Of a stretch of 64,000 nt of DNA, positions 44,966-53,660 are shown piece by piece (within the stretch, counting starts at the first letter, position 1; each line of letters starts with the position of its first letter). The translations under genes and the position numbers were made by a program. This stretch comes from Halosolutus halophilus (lineage in GTDB: Archaea; Halobacteriota; Halobacteria; Halobacteriales; Natrialbaceae), in the NCBI RefSeq assembly GCF_022869805.1, contig NZ_CP094974.1, positions 3,100,001 to 3,164,000 of the forward strand, given 5' to 3'. The notes beneath the pieces were generated by a model. The model did not search any database and was not told where the DNA came from. It saw only the letters and a list, made by a program, of their open reading frames with translations.

Positions 44966-45895
44966 ATGGGATTCGACGAGATGGACGTCGACACGATCTG
45001 GATGGACGGGGAGTTCGTCGACTGGGACGAGGCACAGATCCACGTGCTCACTCACGGACTCCACTACGGAACGGGCGTCTTCGAGGGCGCGCGGTGTTAC
45101 GACACCGAGCGAGGGCCCGCGATCTTCCGCTGGGAGGAACACCTCGATCGGCTCTTCCAGTCCGCCAAACCGTACGAGATGGACATCGATTTCTCGAACG
45201 AAGAACTCACCGAGGCCACGATCGAACTCATCCAGCGCCAGGAACTGCCCTCCTGTTACATCCGACCGCTCGCGTTCTACGGCTACAACTCGCTGGGCGT
45301 GAGCCCGAAGGACTGTCCCACCCGGACGGCGATCGCCGTCTGGCCGTGGGGGGCCTACCTCGGCGAGGACGCCCTCGAGAACGGAATCGACGTGATGATC
45401 TCCTCGTGGCGGAAACACGCCTCGAGCCAGATCCCGACGAACGCGAAGACGACCGGCCTCTACGTCAACAGCATGCTCGCCGGCGAAGAAGCCCGCCGCA
45501 ACGGCTACGCGGAGGCGATCGTGCTCAACAAGGAGGGCAACGTCGCCGAAGGCCCCGGCGAGAACATCTTCCTCGTGCGTGACGGCGAACTCTACACCCC
45601 CGGGCTCTCGGAGTCCATTCTCGACGGCATCACCCGCGATACCGTGATCACGCTCGCCGAGGACCTCGGCTACACCGTCCACGACAACGTCTCGATCTCC
45701 CGCGGCGAACTCAACACGGCCGACGAACTGTTCTTCACCGGTTCCGCCGCCGAGGTCACGCCCATCCGGAAGGTCGACAACGTCGTCATCGGCGACGGCT
45801 CCCGCGGTCCGATCACCGAGGAAATCCAGTCGAAATTCTTCGAGGTCGTCGAGCGGCGCACCGACGAGTACGACGAGTGGTTCCACTACGTCTAG
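44966..45895 (+). CDS. ilvE: Branched-chain amino acid aminotransferase
   Basis: A 309-residue fold-type IV PLP enzyme exchanging amino groups between Val/Leu/Ile and 2-oxoglutarate. Motifs are THGLHYGTGVFEGARCY, CYIRPLAFYGYNSLGV, the PLP lysine in NAKTTGLYVNSML (Lys161), EAIVLNKEGNVAEGPGENIF and ADELFFTGSAAEVTPI. The length is standard. A TATA-like ACTTAGTA near 44934-44941 supports a leaderless ATG at 44966. Monocistronic. Confidence 0.94.
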   Translation: MGFDEMDVDTIWMDGEFVDWDEAQIHVLTHGLHYGTGVFEGARCYDTERGPAIFRWEEHLDRLFQSAKPYEMDIDFSNEELTEATIELIQRQELPSCYIRPLAFYGYNSLGVSPKDCPTRTAIAVWPWGAYLGEDALENGIDVMISSWRKHASSQIPTNAKTTGLYVNSMLAGEEARRNGYAEAIVLNKEGNVAEGPGENIFLVRDGELYTPGLSESILDGITRDTVITLAEDLGYTVHDNVSISRGELNTADELFFTGSAAEVTPIRKVDNVVIGDGSRGPITEEIQSKFFEVVERRTDEYDEWFHYV

Positions 45896-45973
45896 ACGCA
45901 AACTTTTGCGCTGCGGGGCGCCGGAGGCACTCCACGGGAAAATTTTGATGAAAAGCACTCCTCCCTCCGTTCC

Positions 45974-46105
45974 GGTGAGCGAAGCTCACCTCCACATCAG
46001 TCGTCGGCCCGCTCGCGTCGCCTGCGACGACGCTCGCGGCGAGTGTCGGTATCAGTAGCCTGCCCTCCCCCGGATCGCGTGCTCGCCCAGACCGGGCGAG
46101 CACGC
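45974..46105. terminator. Two strong hairpins between ilvE and a convergent broken gene
   Basis: GGTGAGC-GAA-GCTCACC (45974-45990) and GCGTGCTCGCCC-AGACC-GGGCGAGCACGC (46077-46105, 12-bp perfect arms) lie in the 240-bp gap downstream of ilvE and downstream of the minus-strand relic. They could end transcription from both sides, though no long T-run follows either. No gene is supported in 45896-46135. Confidence 0.45.
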
Positions 46106-46135
46106 TCTCGGCCACGAATCTCTGGATTCCGATGT

Positions 46136-46617
46136 TCAGTCTCCGATCGATCGGTCTCCGGTCGAAACCTCGAGTCGGAGGTCGTCGCCGTCCTGCAGTT
46201 CGTACGCGGTCGGATCGATCTCGTCGCCGTCGACGGTGACGGTAAACGTCATCGTCGTCCCCGGATTACCGGCGTCGTACGTCTCGCCGTCGATCCTCAC
46301 GACGTGATCACCGTCGGCGTCCGTATACTCGAAATGCTTGAGCAGGTCGATCCCCTCCGCGAACGTGACCGGATCCTCGCCTTCCGTGAACCACTCGTCG
46401 TGACCCTCGTGGAGGTGGAACGCGATCGGGTCGTTCTCGGCGTGTTCGGACTGGAACCGGTCCGCGGAGAGATCGATCGGGACCCCGTTCACGACGACGT
46501 CGATGCTCCCGCGGCCGAGACGGTCGTCTCCTCGACCAGACAGCCCGCAAGGAGGGGAACGCTCGAGACGGAAGCGAGGACCGCTCGTCGCTTCGTACCG
46601 AGGGAAGGAGACGGTAT
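46136..46617 (-). pseudogene. Broken Tat-lipoprotein gene (frameshift and lost start)
   Basis: On the minus strand one frame reads IPSPSLGTKRRAVLAS, then VSSVPLLAGC, a twin-arginine lipoprotein signal with lipobox Cys, and runs on to a stop. The mature domain (SIDVVVNGVPIDLSADRF, then HLHEGHDEWFTEGED and DGDDLRLEVSTGD) is in the next frame. They would join with one extra base in the C-run at 46508-46510. The expected start codon is ATA (46615-46617). The mature part could be read from an internal GTG at 46492 as a 118-residue protein without signal. Function unknown. Confidence 0.6.
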
Positions 46618-46718
46618 CTCAAAACGTCCTTGCTTCGCTCCCACCGGTCTGGAATCGTCCCGATCGGCTGGAGAGACCGGTGTCGGTCGCGCTACTGAGC
46701 GATCGGAGTAACCGGTCG

Positions 46719-47429
46719 TTAGTCGTCGTCGGCCTTGTCCGGGTTCCCCGTCGAGTTCGCGCTCGCTTCGTCGACGACGTCGATCGAGACCCCGGCGTCC
46801 ATGCCGCGATTGCGTTTCGCGTCGCCGAATCCGGCGCTGAGGACTCGCGTGAGCGCGTCCTCGACGTCCTCGTCGAGTTCGGTGATGTCCTCCGGGGCGA
46901 CTTCGACGACGAATCCGGTCGTGATGTTCGGCGACGTCGGCAGGAAGAGGACCTCCCTGCCGTCTTCAGAGGTCTTGCCGGTCTTGAACGCCGTCATCCG
47001 GAGCCCGTCCCAGACCTCGATCTTGACCGGTTTCTGGAGCGACTCCTGTTCGCCGAAGGCGGTCTCGGCGGCCATCTTCGAGGCGTTGTAGACGACCCGC
47101 ACGACGGGGACGCGGTTGGCGACGTCGTCGACGAGGCGTTCGACGAGGCCGCCGATCGTCGTCCGCATCAGGTAGCCGACCGAGAACGTGAGGATGATGA
47201 AGACGGTGAGCGCGACGATCACGCGGATGAGTTGCGCGAGCTGCTCGCGGGTCTGCTGGGCCTGCTCGCTGCCACCCGGGATCAGCCGCTGAAGGGCTGT
47301 TTCGTTCAGGATGAGTTCGGGAGTCACCCCGGCGACGAGTCCGTAGAGCCAGAAGATGACGTAGAGGGTAATGAGGATCGGGCCGAGGACGATCAGCCCG
47401 CTCGCGAAATCCCGCTTCCACGAAGCCAT
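46719..47429 (-). CDS. DUF502 family membrane protein
   Basis: A 236-residue protein: an N-terminal helix GLIVLGPILITLYVIFWLY, a second membrane segment near residues 68-87 ending in SVGYLMRTTIGG, then the DUF502 core VPVVRVVYNASKMAAETAFG and VLFLPTSPNITTGFVVEV. The soluble part should face the cytoplasm or outside depending on topology; I cannot tell which. A Gln-rich loop (EQAQQTREQLAQL) separates the helices. The molecular role of the family is not established. It follows the proline dehydrogenase gene by 39 nt, so the two may share a transcript. Confidence 0.85.
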   Translation of the reverse strand: MASWKRDFASGLIVLGPILITLYVIFWLYGLVAGVTPELILNETALQRLIPGGSEQAQQTREQLAQLIRVIVALTVFIILTFSVGYLMRTTIGGLVERLVDDVANRVPVVRVVYNASKMAAETAFGEQESLQKPVKIEVWDGLRMTAFKTGKTSEDGREVLFLPTSPNITTGFVVEVAPEDITELDEDVEDALTRVLSAGFGDAKRNRGMDAGVSIDVVDEASANSTGNPDKADDD

Positions 47430-47468
47430 GTAGAGATTCTCTCACCAAAGGCTAATGAGCCCTTCCCT

Positions 47469-48305
47469 TTACCGGCCGACGATCGCCCGGACGGCGAACC
47501 AGAGGTTTTCCTTTCGCTCCATCGCCCGCCGATAGAAGTACGACTTCCAGCGGTCGCCGTAGGGGGCGTACTGCCAGACCTCGTAGTCCTCGGCGAGGGT
47601 GTCCTGGGCGTCCTCGCGGATGCCCATCAGCATCTGGATCTCGAAGTCCGTCCCGTGTTCCTCGTGGAGTTCGATCGCGCGGTCGATCATCGCCGGATCG
47701 TGACTGCCGACCGCGATACCGTCGTCGAAGTGCTCGAACGCGTACTCGAGGAGTGCCTCGTACTCGCGGTTGACCGTGGCCTTGTCCTTGTAAGCGAGAG
47801 CAGCGGGTTCGTCGTAGGCGCCCTTGACGAAGCGGACCTTGCCGGGGACGTCGGCGAGTCGCTTCACGTCCTCGCGGGTGCGTTTGAGGTTGGCCTGGAC
47901 GCAGACCCCGACTCCGCCCTCGCGTTTCCAGGCGAGATCCTCGAACGCGTCGAGCGTCGCGTCGGTCGTCGTGTGATCTTCCATGTCGATCCAGACGAAG
48001 ACTCCCTCCTCGGCAGCGGTGTCGACGATCTCGGTGAGTTCCTCGCGGAAGACGTCCTCGCCGATATCCAGCCCCAGTTGCGAGGGTTTGATCGAGATGC
48101 AGGCGTCGAGGTCTGCCGCTGCGATGTCGGCCGCGAGCGATCGGTACTCCGCAGCGTCCGCCCGGACCGACTCCCGATCGTCGTAGTGTTCACCGAGCAG
48201 GTTGACGATCGCCTTGCGGTCGCGTTCGTTCAGCTGTCGGACGTGATCGAGGGCTTCGGCCGGTGACTCCCCCGCGACGAAGCGATTCGCGATCGGCGGG
48301 ATCAT
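47469..48305 (-). CDS. Proline dehydrogenase
   Basis: A 278-residue FAD enzyme with the PRODH TIM-barrel pattern: ISIKPSQLGLDI, VFVWIDMEDHTTTDATL, VCVQANLKRTREDV, KVRFVKGAYDEP, GIAVGSHDPAMID, FEIQMLMGIRED and YAPYGDRWKSYFYRRAMER. It oxidises L-proline to pyrroline-5-carboxylate, feeding electrons to quinone. Size matches stand-alone (not PutA fusion) enzymes. No pyrroline-5-carboxylate dehydrogenase lies in the window. Divergent from carS. Confidence 0.92.
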   Translation of the reverse strand: MIPPIANRFVAGESPAEALDHVRQLNERDRKAIVNLLGEHYDDRESVRADAAEYRSLAADIAAADLDACISIKPSQLGLDIGEDVFREELTEIVDTAAEEGVFVWIDMEDHTTTDATLDAFEDLAWKREGGVGVCVQANLKRTREDVKRLADVPGKVRFVKGAYDEPAALAYKDKATVNREYEALLEYAFEHFDDGIAVGSHDPAMIDRAIELHEEHGTDFEIQMLMGIREDAQDTLAEDYEVWQYAPYGDRWKSYFYRRAMERKENLWFAVRAIVGR

Positions 48306-48422
48306 ACGTCACCAATGTAACGCCATCACCAAGGCAGTTGGTGGTACTTCTCACCGACAGAGCGGGCGGCCGACGAGCACGAACCACCGGCGATTAAGAT
48401 ACCGGGGTTCGTCCCGGTCGAT

Positions 48423-48968
48423 ATGGCAGTGATCGAGACGATCGTCGTCGCCTTCTGGGCGATGTTGCCCGCCTACGTCCCTAACAACGCCGCGGTCCTG
48501 GCCGGCGGCGGCCGGCCGATCGACGGCGGTCGGACGTGGGGGGACAGGCGGGTCCTCGGAAACGGGAAGACGTGGCGCGGGACGGCCGCAGGCATCCTCG
48601 CCGGCGTGGCGCTCGCGGCCGTGCTCTCGCTGCTCGCCGACGACGTGAGTGCTGCGATCGGGATCGACGTGCCGGCGTTCGATCCGCTGGCCGCGATCGG
48701 ACTCGCGGCCGGGGCGATGCTCGGCGACGTCCTCGCGTCGTTTCTCAAACGCCGGACGGGCCGCCAGCGCGGGGCGATGTTCCCCGGACTCGATCAGCTC
48801 GACTTCGTCGTCGTCTCGCTCCCGCTGACCGCCCTGCTCGCGACGGAGTGGTTCCGCGAGGTGTTCACCTGGGACGTGATCCTCGTCGTCGTCGTGCTCA
48901 CGCCGCTGTTGCACGTGACGACGAACGTGATCGCGTACCAGCTCGGACTGAAGAACGAACCCTGGTGA
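48423..48968 (+). CDS. carS: CDP-archaeol synthase
   Basis: A 181-residue membrane enzyme that activates unsaturated archaetidic acid with CTP to CDP-archaeol, a core step in archaeal lipid synthesis. Family motifs are AMLPAYVPNNAAVLAGGG, LGNGKTWRGTAAG, GAMLGDVLASFLKRR and FPGLDQLDFVV, spread over about five helices. A TATA-like GATTAAGATA near 48391-48400 gives a leaderless ATG at 48423. The presence of this gene confirms an archaeal source. The following 48969-49279 gap shows no gene or clear signal. Confidence 0.94.
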   Translation: MAVIETIVVAFWAMLPAYVPNNAAVLAGGGRPIDGGRTWGDRRVLGNGKTWRGTAAGILAGVALAAVLSLLADDVSAAIGIDVPAFDPLAAIGLAAGAMLGDVLASFLKRRTGRQRGAMFPGLDQLDFVVVSLPLTALLATEWFREVFTWDVILVVVVLTPLLHVTTNVIAYQLGLKNEPW

Positions 48969-49279
48969 GCCGCCAGGACTCGCCGTTCGCCGGTGCGACG
49001 TCCTTCGGATCCGGTGGCGGATCCCTGCGAATGTCGGGCGAACGACTACTGTGTCCCACGTGCACACTTCTCACGATCTGTCACCGACGACGGGAGAGCC
49101 GCACGCGTGGCCGGGAGTCGGGACAGATCAGCCGCTGAGCGATCTCCGGCCGACGACGGGAGTGGGCCGATGTTGGACCACTCTCCGTCCGGCCCACGAC
49201 GGCGGTTCCTGCTTCGTCCGGACTGACTGTCACACCATCGTGCGTGGCCTACATGTGGTTCGTCGGCGTAGTCACCCGT

Positions 49280-49639
49280 ATGACCGAGACGACACTCGCC
49301 GATCGGGAGTGTATCGCCTGTACCAGCGACGACGATCCGCTCGACGGCGCGGAACTCGACGAGTTGTACGAGAACCTCGACACCGACGTCTGGAAAATCG
49401 TCGACGAACACCACCTCGAGGGGACCTACGAGTTCGAGGACTTTCGCGACGCCCTCGAGTTCACGAAGGAGGTGGGCGAGCTGGCCGAGGAGGAGTGGCA
49501 CCACCCCGACATCCACCTCTCCTGGGGTGAAGTCGTGATCGAGATGTGGACCCACAAGATCGACGGGCTGTTCGAGACCGACTTCATCATGGCCGCCCGC
49601 ATGGACCGGTTCTACGAGGCGTACGCGCCGGACGCGTAG
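49280..49639 (+). CDS. 4a-hydroxytetrahydrobiopterin dehydratase (pterin carbinolamine dehydratase)
   Basis: A 119-residue protein of the PCD/DCoH family. After an N-terminal [10 protein letters not shown]-like stretch come [19 protein letters not shown], the catalytic HHPDIHLSW and [14 protein letters not shown]. The family dehydrates 4a-hydroxytetrahydrobiopterin and in archaea may support pterin recycling. ATG 49280 matches the family start; the in-frame ATG at 49244 adds an unrelated stretch. Two cysteines near the N-terminus are seen in other haloarchaeal copies but have no known role. Confidence 0.88.
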   Translation: MTETTLADRECIACTSDDDPLDGAELDELYENLDTDVWKIVDEHHLEGTYEFEDFRDALEFTKEVGELAEEEWHHPDIHLSWGEVVIEMWTHKIDGLFETDFIMAARMDRFYEAYAPDA

Positions 49640-49784
49640 TACCGAGTCGCGTGACCGGCTCCGATCGAACTGAGAACGACTCCGATCGGCCGGCAATGAC
49701 GGACCGGCGGCCGCCGGTTCGGCGGCCGATCGGCACTCGGAGTCCGGTCCCGGATTTTAGGCCTTCGACCGCGTAGATCCGGTC

Positions 49785-50291
49785 ATGGACGTCGAGACGA
49801 TCCTCTCGAAGCCACCCGACCCGCGATCCCACAGCTTTCCGGACTACTCGCTCCCGCACGGGGAGCCCGTACTGCCGATCGCGGTGACGCGGGACGAACT
49901 GTCGACGCTCCTCTCGCTCTACGAGACGTTCGCGGCCGTCGACCCGACCGGTATCGACTCGAACCCGTTTCTCAAGGCGACGACCGAGTTCCTCCAGCAG
50001 ACGTTCGGGATGCCCCAGTACCGGCTGGACGATCAACTCCACGACGACATCGCGGGCATGCTCAACGACTTCTCCGACGACCTCGCCGGGGCGGAACTCG
50101 GTGTCGTCGACGCGACGCCGAAACACCACCGGACGCTCTACTTCTTCCTGGTCACCTGCCGCGGCTATCACTCGGCTCCACACGTCCACTTCGAACCGGA
50201 CGCCGAGGCAGTCGACACGCTGTACCGGATCTACGAACGCGTGACCGAGCAAGACGTGTACCTCAAGCGGCCGGAGACGATCTTCGAGTAG
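49785..50291 (+). CDS. Conserved haloarchaeal protein of unknown function
   Basis: A 168-residue soluble acidic protein that I do not recognise. It has no membrane segment. His-rich segments TPKHHRTLYFF and GYHSAPHVHFEP in the C-terminal half could bind metal. A TATA-like GATTTTAGG near 49754-49762 gives a leaderless ATG at 49785, and codon use is typical of the host, so the gene is very likely real. Confidence 0.75.
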   Translation: MDVETILSKPPDPRSHSFPDYSLPHGEPVLPIAVTRDELSTLLSLYETFAAVDPTGIDSNPFLKATTEFLQQTFGMPQYRLDDQLHDDIAGMLNDFSDDLAGAELGVVDATPKHHRTLYFFLVTCRGYHSAPHVHFEPDAEAVDTLYRIYERVTEQDVYLKRPETIFE

Positions 50292-50358
50292 ACCGACTGG
50301 CACGGTCCGCGGGTCGGAATCTCGTCCTCGATCTCCGACGCCGCCGAGAACTGAGGAC

Positions 50359-51342
50359 TCACTCGAACGCCTCGTGCAGGTCTGCCGCCAGGTCGGCGTG
50401 AGCCTCGTGGGCCACCTCGAGTTCCACCGGTGGCTCGAGCATCCCCGCGAAGCCGTGGATCATGTCGGGATAGTTCCGGTCGGAGACGGAAACGCCCGCC
50501 TCCGCGAGCCGATCGGCGTATGCCGCCCCGTCGTCCCGCAACGGATCGAACCCCGCCGTGACGATCGTCGCCGGCGGGAGGTCCGAGAGCAGGCGATCGC
50601 TCGCGAGTCGCGGGGCGGCGAAGACGTTGGCCTCGTCGATCTCGCGCTCGAAGTAGTGGGTCCGGAACCACTCGCTCTCCTCGGTCGAGAGCAGGTAGCC
50701 GTCGCCGTAGGCCTCGTACGAGTCGGTTCCGGTCGCGTCCCCCGTCGCGGGGTAGAAGAGCACCTGGTAGGCGACCGGCGGTCCGTCGCGACGGTTCGTC
50801 AGCAGGCACGTCGCCGTGGCGAGGGTCCCGCCCGCGCTCTCGCCCGCGAGGACGATCCGGTCCCGATCGCCACCGAGGTCGTCGACGCTGTCGGCGGCCC
50901 ATTCGAGCGCGGCGTAACAGTCCTCGAGCCCGGCCGGGAACGGGTGTTCGGGGGCGAGGCGATAGCCCACGCTGACGACCGGGTAGCCGGTCTCGGTCGC
51001 CAGTTTGCGACACGTCGCGTCGTCGGCGTCGATGCTCCCGACGACCCAGCCGCCGCCGTGGAAATAACAGATCGTGGGTCGGGACTCGTCGTCAGCCCGA
51101 TCGGAATCGGAACCCGGATCGGGATCGTAGATTCGGATCGGTATCTCGCCGGCCGGCCCGTCGATCCGGCGGTCCTCGACGCGCGCGACCGCGATGTCGG
51201 AGTCTCGATCGAACATCGCCGCCATCGTCTCGCGCGCCCGCTCGGGCGTGAGATCTGCGAGCGACGGAACGTCCATCGCCTCGAGCGCATCGAGGACGGC
51301 CTGTGCCTCGGGATGTGGCTCGTCCGCAGCGGTGGGCGTCAT
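50359..51342 (-). CDS. Alpha/beta hydrolase of the hormone-sensitive-lipase family
   Basis: A 327-residue esterase-type protein: oxyanion-hole motif ICYFHGGGWVVGS, nucleophile elbow VLAGESAGGTLA, catalytic Asp in TAGFDPLRDDG and His in DMIHGFAGML. HSL-family enzymes hydrolyse short-chain carboxyl esters. The cap region upstream of HGGGW is acidic, as expected for halophilic secreted or cytosolic enzymes; no signal peptide is visible. ATG 51342 (MTPTAADE) matches the family start. Confidence 0.9.
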   Translation of the reverse strand: MTPTAADEPHPEAQAVLDALEAMDVPSLADLTPERARETMAAMFDRDSDIAVARVEDRRIDGPAGEIPIRIYDPDPGSDSDRADDESRPTICYFHGGGWVVGSIDADDATCRKLATETGYPVVSVGYRLAPEHPFPAGLEDCYAALEWAADSVDDLGGDRDRIVLAGESAGGTLATATCLLTNRRDGPPVAYQVLFYPATGDATGTDSYEAYGDGYLLSTEESEWFRTHYFEREIDEANVFAAPRLASDRLLSDLPPATIVTAGFDPLRDDGAAYADRLAEAGVSVSDRNYPDMIHGFAGMLEPPVELEVAHEAHADLAADLHEAFE

Positions 51343-51610
51343 CGTCCGTGAATCGAACCGGATCGTCAAAAAACGTGACCTCCTCGCAAGACGGGCCGTC
51401 CTGTCCGGTATACGCACCCCGAACTGATCGTGGCGACGACTACGGAACGACCGTTCGTAGCTCGCTGAAGACCTCGAAAATCGCCGATCGCGGCCCGTAT
51501 CGACCGTGAACCCCTCGAAGTCCGGCCACATATCAAAAACCGATTATTGTGTATGTGCTATATGGATATTGTGGACAAACTATTTATCGTTGTTTCACTT
51601 GCTCCAACGT

Positions 51611-52993
51611 ATGACGGTAGGCCCACCGATCGACGAACTTCACTACGACGACGCGCCGGACGTCGGCACCGTTCCAGGACCGAACTCCCGGAATCTGCTC
51701 GAAAAACAGCGGGAAATCGACAGCAATGCCGTCGCCTATCCGGAGGACATCCCCGTCGCGTTCGAGGAGGGAAGCGGCGCGACGGTCCGCGACGCCGACG
51801 GCAACACGTACATCGACATGTTCGCCGGCATCGGCGTCCTCAACGTCGGCCACGCGAACCCGTACGTGCTCGAAGCCGTCCACGAGCAGGCGGACAAACT
51901 GGTCCACACGGTCGACTTCCCGACCGAGGCACGACTCGAACTGATCGAAAAACTCGACGAGATCGCGCCCGACGGACTGCAAGGGAACACCCGGGTCGTC
52001 TTCGGCGGTCCCACGGGCAGCGATGCGATCGAGGCCTCGATCAAACTCGCCAAGTACAACACCGGCGGCGACGGTCTGGTCGCGTTCCGCGGTGCGTACC
52101 ACGGTGCGACGACCGGCGCGATGAGCATCACCTCGAACACCAAGTTCAAAGGCCACTACACGCCGCTGCTGTCGGACGTCGTTCACGCGCCGTACCCGTA
52201 CCCGGTCAATCAGGGGAAAGAACCCCAGGAAGCGGTCGATCACGCGCTCGAGGAGGTCCAGGCGATCGTCGAAGATCCGTACGGCGGTCTCGCTAACCCG
52301 GCCGGGATCTTCGTCGAACCGATCCAGGGCGAGGGTGGCGTCGTGACGCCGCCGGAAGGGTTCCTGCAGGGGCTTCGCGACATCGCGGACGACAACGAGA
52401 TCCCGCTCGTCTTCGACGAGATCCAGAGCGGACTGGGGCGCACCGGCGAGTGGTGGGCCTGCGACTGGGCGGGGGTCACGCCGGACGCGATGACCTCCGC
52501 GAAAGCGCTCGGCGGCGTCGGCTTCCCGCTGTCGGCGACGATCTATCACGAGGACCTCGACACGTGGGGGTCGGGCGATCACGCCGGCACCTACCGGGGT
52601 CACGTCGTCGGAATGCGGGCCGGCACACGGGCGATCGAGTACATTCAGGCCCACGACCTGCTGGCCCACGCCCGCGATCTGGGCGAGACGATCCGCGGCC
52701 GACTGCGCGAAGCCGCCGCGGAAACCGATCGACTCGTCGAAGTCCGGGGACAGGGGCTGTTCATCGGTGCCGAGTTCGTCGACGCCGACGGCTCCCCGGA
52801 CGGCGACCTCGTCGACGCCATTCAGCAGTACTGTTTCGAACGCGGCGTCCTCGTCTGGACGGCCGGGCGACACGGCAGCGTCCTCCGGCTCCTGCCGCCG
52901 CTCGTCCTCACCCACGAACTCGCCGAGACGGCCCTCGACGTCGTCGTCGAGGCGATCGAACACGTGACCGAGCAGGCCGCACGGACCGCCTGA
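51611..52993 (+). CDS. Class III aminotransferase (4-aminobutyrate / omega-amino acid type)
   Basis: A 460-residue fold-type I PLP enzyme: [78 protein letters not shown] and the PLP lysine in TSAKALGG (Lys298). It would move an amino group from an omega-amino or diamino acid to 2-oxoglutarate or pyruvate. A TATA-like CTATTTATC near 51579-51587 gives a leaderless ATG at 51611. TGTGTA lies at 51548-51553 and TTGTGGACAA at 51569-51578. It is followed after 16 nt by the RidA gene. First gene of the catabolic island; the true substrate is unknown. Confidence 0.88.
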   Translation: MTVGPPIDELHYDDAPDVGTVPGPNSRNLLEKQREIDSNAVAYPEDIPVAFEEGSGATVRDADGNTYIDMFAGIGVLNVGHANPYVLEAVHEQADKLVHTVDFPTEARLELIEKLDEIAPDGLQGNTRVVFGGPTGSDAIEASIKLAKYNTGGDGLVAFRGAYHGATTGAMSITSNTKFKGHYTPLLSDVVHAPYPYPVNQGKEPQEAVDHALEEVQAIVEDPYGGLANPAGIFVEPIQGEGGVVTPPEGFLQGLRDIADDNEIPLVFDEIQSGLGRTGEWWACDWAGVTPDAMTSAKALGGVGFPLSATIYHEDLDTWGSGDHAGTYRGHVVGMRAGTRAIEYIQAHDLLAHARDLGETIRGRLREAAAETDRLVEVRGQGLFIGAEFVDADGSPDGDLVDAIQQYCFERGVLVWTAGRHGSVLRLLPPLVLTHELAETALDVVVEAIEHVTEQAARTA

Positions 52994-53009
52994 CCCGACC
53001 ACGCAGGCC

Positions 53010-53399
53010 ATGACTGACGCGACTCCTATCGAAACCGACGACGCACCGAGCAACGACAACCCCTACTCACAGGGCGTCCGTGCCGGAGAGACGCTCTACG
53101 TCTCCGGGTACGGCCCCGTCGATCCCGACACGGGCGAGGTCGTCGACGGCGACATCGCCACCCAGACCGATCGCGTGCTCGACAACATCGCCGCCGTGGT
53201 CGACGATGCCGGCGGCGACGGCCTCGCCGACCTCGTCAAAGTGACCGTCTACCTGACCGACCTCGCGGACTACGAGCGGGTCAACGAGGCCTACGGCGAA
53301 CGATTCGACGACGCTCCGCCGGCACGAGTCTGCGTGGAGGTCTCGCGACTCCCCGAGGACGTCCGCATCGAACTGGACGCGACCGCGTACCTCGGGTAG
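53010..53399 (+). CDS. RidA family enamine/imine deaminase
   Basis: A 129-residue protein of the RidA/YjgF/UK114 family: SNDNPYSQGVRAGETLYVSGYGPVD, then LVKVTVYLTDLADYERVNEAY, PARVCVEVSRLPED (conserved Arg) and IELDATAYLG. RidA hydrolyses reactive enamines such as 2-aminoacrylate released by PLP enzymes. It sits in an operon with the class III aminotransferase, and a threonine-dehydratase-like enzyme lies 6 kb away, both possible enamine sources. Confidence 0.9.
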   Translation: MTDATPIETDDAPSNDNPYSQGVRAGETLYVSGYGPVDPDTGEVVDGDIATQTDRVLDNIAAVVDDAGGDGLADLVKVTVYLTDLADYERVNEAYGERFDDAPPARVCVEVSRLPEDVRIELDATAYLG

Positions 53400-53660
53400 C
53401 CGGTTCGAGAGGCGAGAACCAACTGCAGAGACGATCGACCGGTTCCAAACTGCAAACCGCGTTCGACCGGAACATCGGGCACTGGCTGTGTTTCGTGATC
53501 CTCGACGCGTCCCGGACCGGACGCGTCGGTCACCGTTCGTTCCCGCGTGCAAAATCGAGCCGAATCCGATCGAATTCGTGACGCTCTCCATCGATCGTCC
53601 GTAAACGGCGTCCGATTATCGACTACGATTAAGTATCCTCCAGGCGTACAACCGGCAAGA

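Noticed and set aside
46503-48266. Plus-strand frame opposite DUF502 and proline dehydrogenase (587 codons)
   Set aside because: Spans two genuine minus-strand genes and their gap; no recognisable domain.
48969-49279. Possible gene in the gap after carS
   Set aside because: Frames on both strands are low-complexity Arg/Ser-rich shadows with no promoter spacing or family resemblance.
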